DNA of 64,000 bases, taken from assembly GCA_947561715.1 (NCBI GenBank), contig OX387203.1, positions 7,998,001 to 8,062,000 on the forward strand, written 5' to 3'. The position numbers were made by a program, and so were the translations under genes. This document shows positions 34,973-46,900 of this stretch, in pieces. Under the pieces are notes generated by a model. It ran no database searches. It worked only from the letters and a program-made list of their open reading frames with translations, and was not told the DNA's origin. The DNA comes from Ascidia mentula. Lineage: Eukaryota > Chordata > Ascidiacea > Phlebobranchia > Ascidiidae. How positions within the stretch are numbered: position 1 is the stretch's first letter; the number at the start of each line of letters is the position of its first letter.

Positions 34973-37933
34973 TCCACATGCATTGATATCAAACAACTTT
35001 TTTTTTTAGTTCATTTTTGTGAAAAACACCCTTAAAGCAAATCAACTTGGATCTACTCTAACAAATACAGAGGTTTGCTTTACTCAGGAAAAGTACGTTT
35101 AAATCAACCCGTGGCTTTCTGTTTTGTGACCTACAATACAGAGTAATTAAATTGGACATTCCTGTCAGGTTCACAAGCGCACAACACAACTTCAATCGCA
35201 AACATCACGTAGCAACCATAACATATAAAGGTTTTTTTCTGTTCGCCCTAGGCAAACATAGGGTAGACACCAAGCACATAAACGCAGCAGGCGATAAAAC
35301 AAATATCAGAAATGGAACCAAACCTAACGTTGCATAGTATCTATTCTGCATATATTATAGTTATCATTGTATAAGTTCAGCTTTTTCCTGAATGATCTTC
35401 GCTAGTACTTGGCTTTAACAATAGAAACGAAAAATCTATATTCGAAATCAGGTAAACTACCTCCGTGTTGTTGGTTAGTCATCTTTGACCCTACAACTTT
35501 TGGAAGCAACAGGAGAATCCTGCTACTTTCACAAAAACTGACTGCAGTCAGTTGAAACCATGGTTTCACTCGTTGTATCTAAAGCCGGGAAAAAAGCATT
35601 CGCCCAACTATAAACCAGACTGACAATGCCACCGATGGTTGTCACATGAATGATCTATGCCAATATTGACATTACAAGCAAGGATCGGATCAAGTGCGCC
35701 CCCGGTGGCAGATTATCACATTAGGCTCCACTCATACTTTTTTGCGTCAAACAATTCCTGAACCAAAATTTGGCAAATGCGGGTACCTTGGATAGAATTG
35801 CAACTTCAATCTTACACGTTTTGCAGCCAACAAACTACACTGTAGAAGACAAAGGTGAAGTAATTTTCGAAGGGCCAAGAGGAGGCTTAAAGTTTCCATT
35901 AAAGCTCTACACTGCACAGTCAACGACGCTGTTCCCACCGCCAGAAAAAATTGTCACGACATAATTACCAGAAAGTTTTATATGCCATTTACTGAGTTAA
36001 GTCGAGATTACTAAGTTATGAACAGGGAATAAAACGCGTAAATCGAAGTAAGTATTGGCATTTCAATCAGGCGGGGCTTAAAAAAAGTGGGGCTTATAGG
36101 TTACATTATCAAGGACTGTTGATCAAAAGGGGCTGTGGCGTCGAATGTAAATACATGTATGGTTTCGCAATCGTTGGTGTGCGCAGTCAATCCACATAAA
36201 TTTTAGGCCTCACTTTAAAACTATAAACAACGTTTGCTGAGAACAACTTCACTACGTTATTATCAGAGAAATGCCAAGCGCAGTTCACGACATTAGAATT
36301 GAATACATGTTCACGTGAATTGCCCTTGATTGGGCAAGAAACAATAAACTTGTCAGTATGTTGCCGTCGGCAAGTGTTTTCTATATCCGGCCACTGAATA
36401 GCAATTTGAATAAAACGGGTGTTATCTTTATCTACAAGACACAAGAATGTTTTTCAAATTGTTGTCATGGCGTAAAAGACGTGTATATATATTCATTACT
36501 TGCCAGAAGAACCGCCTTATAGTGTATATATATTTTAGCAATATGGCTTTTTGCAACCTTTTCATGAATAAGATATAAATAACGTTGGAACGTCGGTTTT
36601 GTCAATCGCAGTTTGCTACGCCCTTCAAAAAGCAATTAACACAAAGATTTCAAACGAACGGTTTCAGCACGGGATAACTAGGAAGATTAGTTAATATAAT
36701 GGTAGCATGTTCAAGATTAGTATGTAATGAACGTACTTAAAAAGTCGGTTATTTCACTCTCTTGTATGATAGCAAGGTATAATGTTTAAAAAACTTCCAC
36801 GGTTTGATTCATTCGCAATAGTTGGTGTATGTGCAAAATCGTCAGAATAATACTTAAGTTGAGAATAAAGTTTTCCACCAGAAAGCACGGCAGAAAATCC
36901 GATCCGACTTGTCCAAAGGAAGAAAACGTCAGATTTGCGTTTGTGAACTTAATTAACAGCCCGAGCGGATATAATAACATCCAATACGTCTGAGGAATGA
37001 GCCAAGGACACACGATATCAGTTCACACAGTTATTGTATTGATTGCCTGCGGCTAGAGAGACAGCTCACTCCAGCCGAGAAGTCGGTTGAATAACCAGGC
37101 AACCTGCTGTCGTATTACCCTGGAGCGATTCAGTACCTGTCCAACCAGTACGTCAGTATGCGGCTCTGCGAGTTACTGAATCACTTTAGGTGAGACTAAA
37201 CCTCTCCGCACCATTAGAGAACAGGCGGAGGCTAGGGTTGGAAGTCTCGCATTAGTGGGTTACAATGTTGAGAAACATTGTGGTTTCTGTTTATCGGCGA
37301 AGGATAGTGGTGACTGCTTTCTGCGTGAAAGGTTTAATGCAATGATAACAATTTACGAAAGGGAAGGTGTAACTTCTGGTAAACGTTGCTGTTGTGTGCA
37401 TTTCGGGAAAGGTTTGGACATCACATTTTTGTTATGTAACTACTTTAGGTAAACAAATTTAAAATTAGGCGTAGGTCGACCGCAATAGATAAATAGATTT
37501 TGTTTCAATAATTGTAGAAAAGTTTCAGTTTTATGATAGATTCTCGGCAGCAATTGCTAACAGAAATTCCTGATAGTAACTCAAAAGTATAAGGTTATTA
37601 CATTAAGGTAGATGGGGATCCTGTCCTGCCACAACGCATATACCTAACAAAGCTACCTGTCTTACTTTCTCACAACCTGAAGAATGTTTTTTTCGCAGAA
37701 TCGCCCCTCAAAACACAAGGACAATTGAGTACGGTGTATATTATAGAAAACTCGTAGTCAATATCAAAACTTTGCACAGGCAAAGGCCTGCTGCCTTTTC
37801 AGTTTTCAGTTTGGACGCGGGAAGAAAGTCGACTTCAGATCGACGCTTCTTTCATCACAGCGCCCTTGAGCTTGCAAAAAGCAACAACTGTTCTACCCCT
37901 GACTTGAGAAACTTTCTATAGCACTGAGAAACC
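34973..37933. other. Intergenic upstream of JAK gene B and of cellulose synthase
   Basis: Should hold the promoters of both flanking divergent genes. No exon is supported. A GC-rich island lies at 37045-37250. A possible TATA-like stretch (TGTATATTATAG) is near 37735-37747. An acceptor-like TTTCTATAG ends about 13 bases before the CesA start codon. Confidence 0.4.
37045..37250. other. GC-rich island with internal self-complementarity
   Basis: About 200 bp clearly richer in G+C than the AT-rich flanks. It holds the complementary pair CTCCGC and GCGGAG close together and two related blocks around ATTCAGTAC and TACTGAATC. It could be a SINE fragment, a structured RNA or a regulatory island. I could not find a convincing tRNA-type A and B box pair or a terminal poly-A. 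Confidence 0.3.
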
Positions 37934-40900
37934 ATGAGTCGTGCAGATAGAGATCACGAGGTAAATGTTTATAACTGAGTGCAAGGATTTATGGTGGTAT
38001 GCTAAACCCTTTCCAGCAAAATTTTCTTCTATTAGTGCTGCGAGTTTATGAACAATTTTGTTTAAACTTGGCCAATTTCAATGTGCGAGCCAAAATACAC
38101 TTTTGCAAACAGCCACAGTTTTAAGTTTAAAACAGCATTAAACATTGATTTTAATCTGTGTGTCTATGTCCGTTCTTACATAGAATCTTTCACTGGTGTC
38201 CCAATTATTACCTTTAGTTCCATGGTATCTGCGTTTAAGGACGAAAATCTGCGTTTAAGGACATTTTCTGTGGGATTCGTAAACCACATGACAACACGAT
38301 ACTACACCTTTCGAAGCAAATACATTATACGATTTAGGAACATAACTCACGGTTTTATAAATATTCAAGTCAAACAATATAACCCATTTACATTGAGAAT
38401 GATTGTGAATCTGTAAAAACAATTTCGTAGCAGTTACGTGGGCTATATCGTTTGTCTTGAAGAAACGTACGGTCCTTGATGACATTTTCATTTTTTGTAG
38501 CTTCCCGGAGCTTACAAACGTTCCAATGCGGGACGAAACGAAAGCCGAAGCTTGCCAAGAAGCTCATTCCCACCAAAACCATCAAGATACACAAGTTCTT
38601 CATTCGTAAGTACTAAATTCTTTTTATCAGGTATCGCGTGGTCTTTGCTGTGTCGTAGTTGTTAATTTCATATCGTGAATTTATCCAGGGTTGATACAAA
38701 TGTTACGTGTCACACATTTCGCAATTTAATTTGTAAGAGGCAACGAAAATATTTTTTTTTCTTTTGACTCAATTGTGACCCAAAGGCCAGCAATCACACT
38801 CTTTGGACTGAAGTTTCACGGAAACATACGTTTTACGTAGTCGTTATCTTCAGCTGAAATGCAAATTTTTATGCCTCCGGGCGGCGTTCGTTGGCTCGAG
38901 AACAACAATCTAAATACATTATGCCAAGAATTGTTTCGGTATTTGTGAATGTTATGGCAAGTTCATTTCCATTGCGGAAGACACGAGTATTGTTTACGAT
39001 CCCACGGTGGCGTCGTTCGTATAAATTTTCATGTGTTTACGTATTCTCTTGTAATCGCCGAGGGCCGCAAGCAAAACGAGTCTTATTCGTGGCTTACATA
39101 ACCACGATATGATGGGAAACAACTCGACGTGCTTTGTGCACGCGCAGTGATCGTGGCAAAAGAGTGGCAGAACCGGTTTCACGTCACAATTACGAGGCGT
39201 TTTCACGCTAACGTCACAATGTCTTCACGAGGCGGCCACGTTGCGCTAATTGCTCTTAATGAGCTTTGAACTCGTATACACAACAGCGAACAAAAGGGTA
39301 ATTGGATTATAAATTGCCAAAAAGATACAGCAAATTTCAGAAGTCCGTGGTGTTACGTAATACGTAGTACGCCGGGTAACAGGCCTGTGTTTTGTAATAG
39401 TGCACAGAAGAACATCACTGCGTTTAAATGCATTATATATTAGCGCGATATTTTGGTGAATAGTGGCATCACAAGCATCATACAACGCAAGTATCATAGG
39501 CTGCAATGCCTGGGCTGCGAAGCCTGTAAACCTCACAAGTATCATCCAAACTTTATATTTTTTGACAATTGCTGTTTAAAAACTTTTTTCAAATTGTTTG
39601 ATTATTTTTCACAGGCAACATCAGACGATTTTGGCCCAAGCCATTTTAATTTTGATGATAGCGATACATCTGCAAGGTAAATCATACTTAATATACAGTA
39701 AAATATAATAAAAAATAAACACCCGGTACATACCAATTGGTATTGAATCAATCCCATTACCATATCCTGTCACAAATTTACACTTTGTAACATTCTGTTA
39801 GCTACCACTGTCACGCTCTGAAACTCATTGTTACGTCACAGTCGGTCGCGAAATGTCAGCACTTTGCCGAGTTCTGCCTACCCCCGTCACACCTCGGGGT
39901 CATCCTTCACAAGTGGGCAACAACCTCCTCCAATCCCGGAGGGGAAGAGGAGAACCATCTCCATGGGAGCGAATCACCATCCTCCTGGAAGACATAAATC
40001 TCGAGAGAGAAGACGGACTTTGGATGCGAGAAAACTCCCCCCTCCATACACAGTAGGAATTACATTAAATACATTGACTAACGCAGAAGTAAATGCCATG
40101 CTGGCTGATCCAGCTTGGCTGCAATGCCTTGGCTGCGAAGCCTGTGAACCTTATGATACATTGACTAAAATCGTATTTTACGTTTAACGCTCTTGGGAAA
40201 CTTCACCACCACAAATTAACCTACATATGTTTATTCATTTAGTTATTCTAGAAATTATACGCTTGGTGAATGTAAAAAAAGTAACGACCACTTATTCAGT
40301 ATTTTACCGTAACGATAAAAATATTTTACCGTGTGTGTTCCTGCAATCGCAGGAAGACAATGACGAAGATATTTCTTTAAAATACGTTCCATCATTTGTT
40401 TCATTTTTGAAATTGAAGGATTTCCGGGCTCAAATATATCTTTAGATAAACCAGTACAAACAGTTTACTCAAAACCAGTTAGTTGAGCCATTCTATACAA
40501 TACACAATTTTGACGACCAAAGGGCAATTCCCTGCGTTCGGCGACCTTAAAGTCACCTTGTCGCACACGTAGCTACGCCAAGGGATTTAATTGTCGGCGA
40601 TTTAAAAGTCGTTATCATGCCAGTTTGGTTTACGACATTGGGAGGCAAGCAATAACTCCCACATGACACGTCATAATGGCCTTTGTTTGTTTACGAGTTT
40701 CCTGCTGATTATGACGTACAGCCATCCAACTGGAAAGAATTGTTACCCCGACAACCTAGGTCCTTTCTACAACGTGTGAACGCCGCTTTGCCATTACTTA
40801 ATTGTTTTTGACAAAGACGTTACCACCTTTGACCACGTACACCTGTATATCAATAACTACATCTGAGTACAGAGCAATTTATTCAACATTCTTGAAAATT

Positions 40901-43900
40901 GTAGTGCAATTATGCATGGACATACACACACAGAGGTTCTACTGCAATGTAGAATAGTTTTATTTTGATTGTTAAAAATTGAGTGACTTTGAAATCCATC
41001 AACTAACAAAAATTTAACCATTTTAGGCGTTAGTCACAATTGAGCATTCATTTCATACTTTTCACATTCACATAGTCTGCTAACTGGTTGTTAAACATGG
41101 CAACCCTACTTATTCTGATATCGTACTTTACTCATAGAACCATTTAATTGTTTGAGTGCCGATACTTCAGTGGCGAAAATATCCGTTTAAAGTTGTTCCC
41201 ACCCTGAGTAATACAATTTTTACTCGTTATAGATTAGTGATTCAACGAGACGAACTACATCTGGAAGCGATGATCCACACAGACTGGGATCCGACGGTTC
41301 CAGCGTATATAGTTCGGCTGACAGTTTTGGTAAGTTTGCCCACCTTAACACACCTACAATGACAATTCAATTACTGTGTTTGGTATGCCTGAATATTGAA
41401 AAAAAATTCTACAGAAAGCAGTGGGAACGGCCTATTGAATTACTTGTAATTGTGTTAATAAATGTAGGCACCTTAAATTTGACCAAATCAACATTTAAGC
41501 TAGGATTTCATACTCGAGTGTATAAAGAAAAAATAAAGCACGTTTATGATGTTCGCAGACTCACAAGACGACTTTGACGGGCGGTATCCCCCAAGGCCTC
41601 CAAAGCCGGTGAGTAACTTTGTTATAAATTCGCAGTCTTGCCCACGCCCGATCAATTTCAAAAAATTGCTCTGCAATTTGCAGGAGAAGTATTTGAAAGG
41701 GGATACTTCGTCATCCAACTTCACCGGGCAGTTTTATCCAAACCCAATGGAGGTAAAAACCAACGCCGATACGATTTGTTTCTTTACTATGTCTCCATCT
41801 CATATTATTTGGACACGTAAATCGTGCGGTTACAGCCAAACAAAAAATAATATTAATATTTTGCAATTATTTGTGCTTTAATTGCAGTGTAACGTAAGTC
41901 CTACATAAATCGACCAGAGTTTCAACACATTATGAATTTAGAGTGCCGATATGAGTCGTCTTCAGTCTGGTTATTCGGAAGACACGAACACCACACTCAC
42001 AAACGGCGATCATAGACCTACAGACATCGACGAGCTCGCTGAATACTTCAACAAGTAGGTTCTCCAAAATACGACAACTGTACATACGTTATAAAATAAC
42101 ATGCAAGTTGCATTGTTTCATGCAATCGCATGATTGGTTAGCTTGATTTTTCAAATCTCGCCCCGACTTGTCACGAAAAGTAACTGATCCAGCTGGGCTG
42201 CAATGTCTGGGTTGTGAAGCCTGTAAACCTAACGTACAATTGCCTACATTTCTTTGTATTTTTTTCGTGACTTGCGCTGTTGTTGTTTCATTATGATTGC
42301 CGATCTAATAAACAAGATTTGGAAGCTAGTTAATGTATAGGTGTGATAACAGATAACAAGACGTGGTGTTAATTGATATAATTTATATCCTACCAGAAAA
42401 CTTGACGATGTACAGAGGCAAGCTGACCATGCTTTGAATGAATTGCAAGACGGACAACAACGCCGTAATCAGGTAAAATGTCTTGTACGAAATCTCTGTC
42501 TTGAATAATATATTGTTGTTCATTAATTGAAACAAAAATTCAAAATAGTTGCTATTTAATGAACTGAAGGCGTCAATAACATTCAAATTTCAAATATAAA
42601 ACTATCAATCAAGTGGACGGTTCCTCGCGCTGAAAACCTTTCTGACCGATCTGTGGGTTGATTATTATTAATATATTACGTTTTCATCAACAGTCGTTCA
42701 CTGACGATTCGTCGATGTACAGTTACAATCGTGGCCCTCCAGGAGGAGGGTCTTTTGCTCGAAACGGCCGTGAGCCAAGGAACAGAACTATCAGACCGAG
42801 CAACAGGGCTGGTGTATCTTCTGATGCTTCCACCATCACTCCAACCAACAGCAGATCTTTCAGACCTGTAAGTCTTTGCACCTGGTATGCCTTCAAAATG
42901 ACTTCTAGTATCGAATATGAGGATCTGAACTTTAATACAGGACTATTTTTACTGGGATTCTGTTTAAACAAAGAACTGACGATGCCCATATGCCAAAATA
43001 TAATTTTCAATATTATATGGAATACCAGGCTGATCCTGTAGTGCTTTGTGTGTGTATTCTAATTAATTCAAATTAAAACCCTAGACAACAAGAACGTGTT
43101 TTTTGTAGAGCGATCAGCAAACAGAAACCAATATTTCCGCTGTAAGAGATGAACTGGACAGTCTCAAGTTCCAGCTAAGTAAGGGTCTCGAAAACCTTGA
43201 AACACAAGGAGCATCTTCCCAGAACATGGAGGAAATGGCAGATTACTTCAGCAAGCGACTCGAAGACTGTCAAAAACAGGTAACGCTTTATTGGTCTTTA
43301 CATTTGCATGTTCCTTTGACATCACTGCATTTCTGTATTTCACCTGGAAAGTTTGGCCTAATCGTTTACATACTTGACCGACTAGAATGCAAATGTGAGA
43401 GCTTATGAAACCGTTCGACCTCTCTAATCTCTTCATTTTAGGTATACAGCGCTGTGAATCAGGCACACAATCAACCAGGCGAGGCGAAAAGAGGTTTAGA
43501 CGGCCAAACACCTTCAGGAAGAGTAAGTTGTAAAAAATCGCGATTATTGTTTGTTGGAGATTAACTATTGGCACAATTTAGCATTTACATTGATTTATCC
43601 TGATCAATGTACTTTTGCTCACTAGCTTGAAGTCATAGAAACAACGATTGTGTATTTTCCTCTCTCATAACGTCGCACAGCGTAGTTTGACAAGCATTTG
43701 CTTGTGATATAGTAGTAGCTATAAATGTTATAGGAAGCCATTATAATTGCAGACCCGCAGATCCCAGGACTGGCATACAGGAGACGAAGAGTATTACGAC
43801 AGTAGTGACAGTGGTATCGGTCCACGTAACTTAACTATTAGACCCATGACGAGAGCACACGCCGACGCTTCTAACAATGCATGTAAGTAAATTAACTATC

Positions 43901-46900
43901 TATCTTCGCATATTCTTCGCGAAATTTGAAACTTAATATATTTAAAAACTCGGAATGACTTGTTATTAGTGTTAATGCTTTTGCTTTTGCTATTTTTATG
44001 TTTAAATTAGTTTTTCTGTGTTGGAGTGTATGGAGCTAAAGGATTGTGATAGAAACGTAAGGGTGCTACCCAGCTTTTGAAAAAACAAACTGGGGGTTTT
44101 GTAACTCATTGAACTAATCTTTCCTCTTCTGGAATTTTACTGATACAGTCAACATTTGCTCGTACATGCAGTTTAATTTCCCAATCGTAACCTTAGTTTC
44201 TTTTCTAGCCGTTGCACCGTCCGCTCCTCCACTGGAACGAAGACACCGTCATCACGATACAGAACGACAGAACTATCCTCCACCACCCCCCATGGATGAC
44301 GAAGTGTCTTTCGCTATGACGGATAGAAGAATGCCATCGGAAAAGAGCCAAGTGCCTCCACCCGTTTACAGAGATAATATTCCCAAGAGTAAGATGATGG
44401 ACGATGACTTTATGGGATCTGATGATGAGGAGTACTGGGATGACTTTGAGGAGGTAATATTATCACGATGAACTGTGCTTTATCGTTTTATCAGTACAAT
44501 TTTCTGTGGGGTGATTGTTAGCAGGGATACACATTATTAGTGGGGATATTTTTAAATTGGTGTTGTTGGTATTTTTTTAATTTTAGTATTATTTGTATTT
44601 TTAATTGCGATTATTAGTATGAATTTAGTGCACCGAATATGAGAAAACACTGATTTTGTTGACAACGTCTTAACTCTCTTTCAGTTTATCGACGATGACA
44701 CTCCTGCCCCTGAAACTGCCATTCCGGTGCCCAAAATTTCCGTTAAAAGCCATAACTACATCTATCAAGTTGTGTACGTTGTGTACATCATGTCCTTCCT
44801 TGCATATGTGTACGTGCGCATACAGTTCACCTTGGACGCGCCCGGACTGAACCGAATTTACTGTATCGTTGTCGCCATTCTTGAGATCATCACTGCACCT
44901 TCCCTTATATTACAGGTGGGTGTGTTTTTGACAACATCTTTTCCTCTAATGTTGTTCCATGAGTTAACAAACAATTCATTACTGCAGGGTCTGTGTCTTT
45001 GGCGATGGATATCACGTGACCCCGCCCCTACTGATGCCTTCGAAAACCCCAAGTTTCACACCGCCAGGATTATGGTACCTACTTACAAGGTAAAGTCATG
45101 CACTGCTGTACTGTGAAAAACGTGTAATTTACTCAATAAATGCCTTTCACGCAGGAACCGCTAGAGGTGGTTGCTGGAACTGTACACGAAATTATTCACA
45201 TGGATTTGCCACCAAACTTCCACGTTCACGTTTACGTTCTCGACGACGGAAAGAGAGAGATCTTGGAAAACTGGGTTTTATCAAAGAGAACCAAACGGTA
45301 ATCTTAACAGCGACACAATTGCGAAATTGAACTTATTTGTAAAAATCATTCTCTTGCAAATAATATCAACCAGTATATAGAGAATGCTAGTTAATTGCAG
45401 CGTACAAAAAAAATCTAACAAAACTAGTAAAAGGCATTTGACAAAATGAATGTTAGCATGTTCACACATAAAACGAGTTTTTATTATCGCAGACGAGTGT
45501 ATTTGCACTACGTTGCTCGTCCAAAGTTGCCTGGTGTCCCCCACCACGCTAAAGCCGGTAACATCAACCACACTCTTCACTACATCTTTGATGACGCCCA
45601 TCCTGAACAGGAATGTGTAATTATTTTCGATGCCGACTTCATGCCCAGGTATGTAAATGATACTTAACCTGGTTCGTCACAAGCTTCAACTACCATATTG
45701 CATTTTTATGTTTGTTTTGCATCCAGTCTTGTAAATAGGTACATGATACCAATGATTTGTATCCGCTTGCTTGACTAGCTGTCAAAAATCTGTTTTTTTT
45801 CAGCATTCTTTTCGTATTTATTTACCAAAGACTAAAACAAAATCCTCTTCAATTTTCAGGAGAAACTACCTACTACGTGTATTGCCCGTTTTCTCCGAGA
45901 AACGAACAAGACCTCTTGCTTTGGTACAAACACCTCAGTTCTTCTACAACGTCAACCCTGAGGAAGACGTGTGGGATCATTTGAACGTCTCTTTCTTCCA
46001 TCGTATTGAACCGAGTCTCGATCGTTGGAGTGCCGTCAACTGTTGTGGAACCAATTTCGTCGTACGAGCCGATGCCCTCAAGGACGTTGGATACTTCCCT
46101 GTGGGCTGTCTTACGGAAGACACTCTTCTTTCTCTTCGCTTGTGTACCATGGGATGGGGTGTAGCTTACCATCATGAAGTTCTCGCCATCGGTCAATCGC
46201 CTCACGAGATTACGGAGATCTTTAAACAGCGTTCGCGTTGGTGTAAAGGAAACCTGCAGATTTTCCTCGACGAGTTTCCACTCATGCAGTCTGGTCTTTC
46301 GCTCTCCCAACGTATCTTCTACAGTTCCTGTGGATTCAATTACTTCTGTGCTTCCATTTCAATTCCTTTCTTCCAGCTTGTACCAACCTGGGCTATCTTC
46401 TTCGGTCTCTGGCCTGTGTCTAAAATCGGCTTAGAGTTCGCCTTCGCTTTCTTTATCTACTATCTGCTTGGAAACGTCCTTCTGCTGTTCCCGCCACCGG
46501 GATTCGGCATCAGAGACATGTGGAACGGAGAATTGGCCTCTACTAACCTGTGGTTTACTTACTTCAACGGAGTAAGACGTATCGTCGGAACCAAGCTACT
46601 GAAGGGAAAAGGTACGAATATTATTCCTGTTTGCATTTCTCTGTTTGAACAGGACTGGGTTTTATCGATCTTAGATTGGTATCATTATACTAGTATTGGT
46701 AGTTATATAATTGTTTACAGACTTTTTATGGCTTAGCCTTACGTTACTTCTTATGCTACAGGCAATTGCATAAGGTCCACGAACCTCACTTTTGTATGTT
46801 AGAGCCATTTCACTTCTTTGTGTTTTATTCATCGTTTGTGTTACAGGTGAGCTGACATTTAAAACAACCAAGAAGAAGACTGACGAAGACGAGGAAGGTT

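Noticed and set aside
34973-34996. JAK B start extended to TTG at 34996 (eight extra codons).
   Set aside because: No ATG in that frame before 34972; the N-terminus from 34972 aligns well with gene A.
35770-35964. 64-codon plus-strand frame (EDKGEVIFEGPRGG).
   Set aside because: No splice context and no family match; too short to claim.
38223-38265. Short direct repeat (CTGCGTTTAAGGAC twice) in CesA intron 1.
   Set aside because: Simple local duplication without further structure.
38874-38883. AP-2-like GCCTCCGGGC in CesA intron 2 as a TFAP2 enhancer.
   Set aside because: TFAP2 control of ascidian CesA is known in general, but a single loose match in an intron is not evidence.
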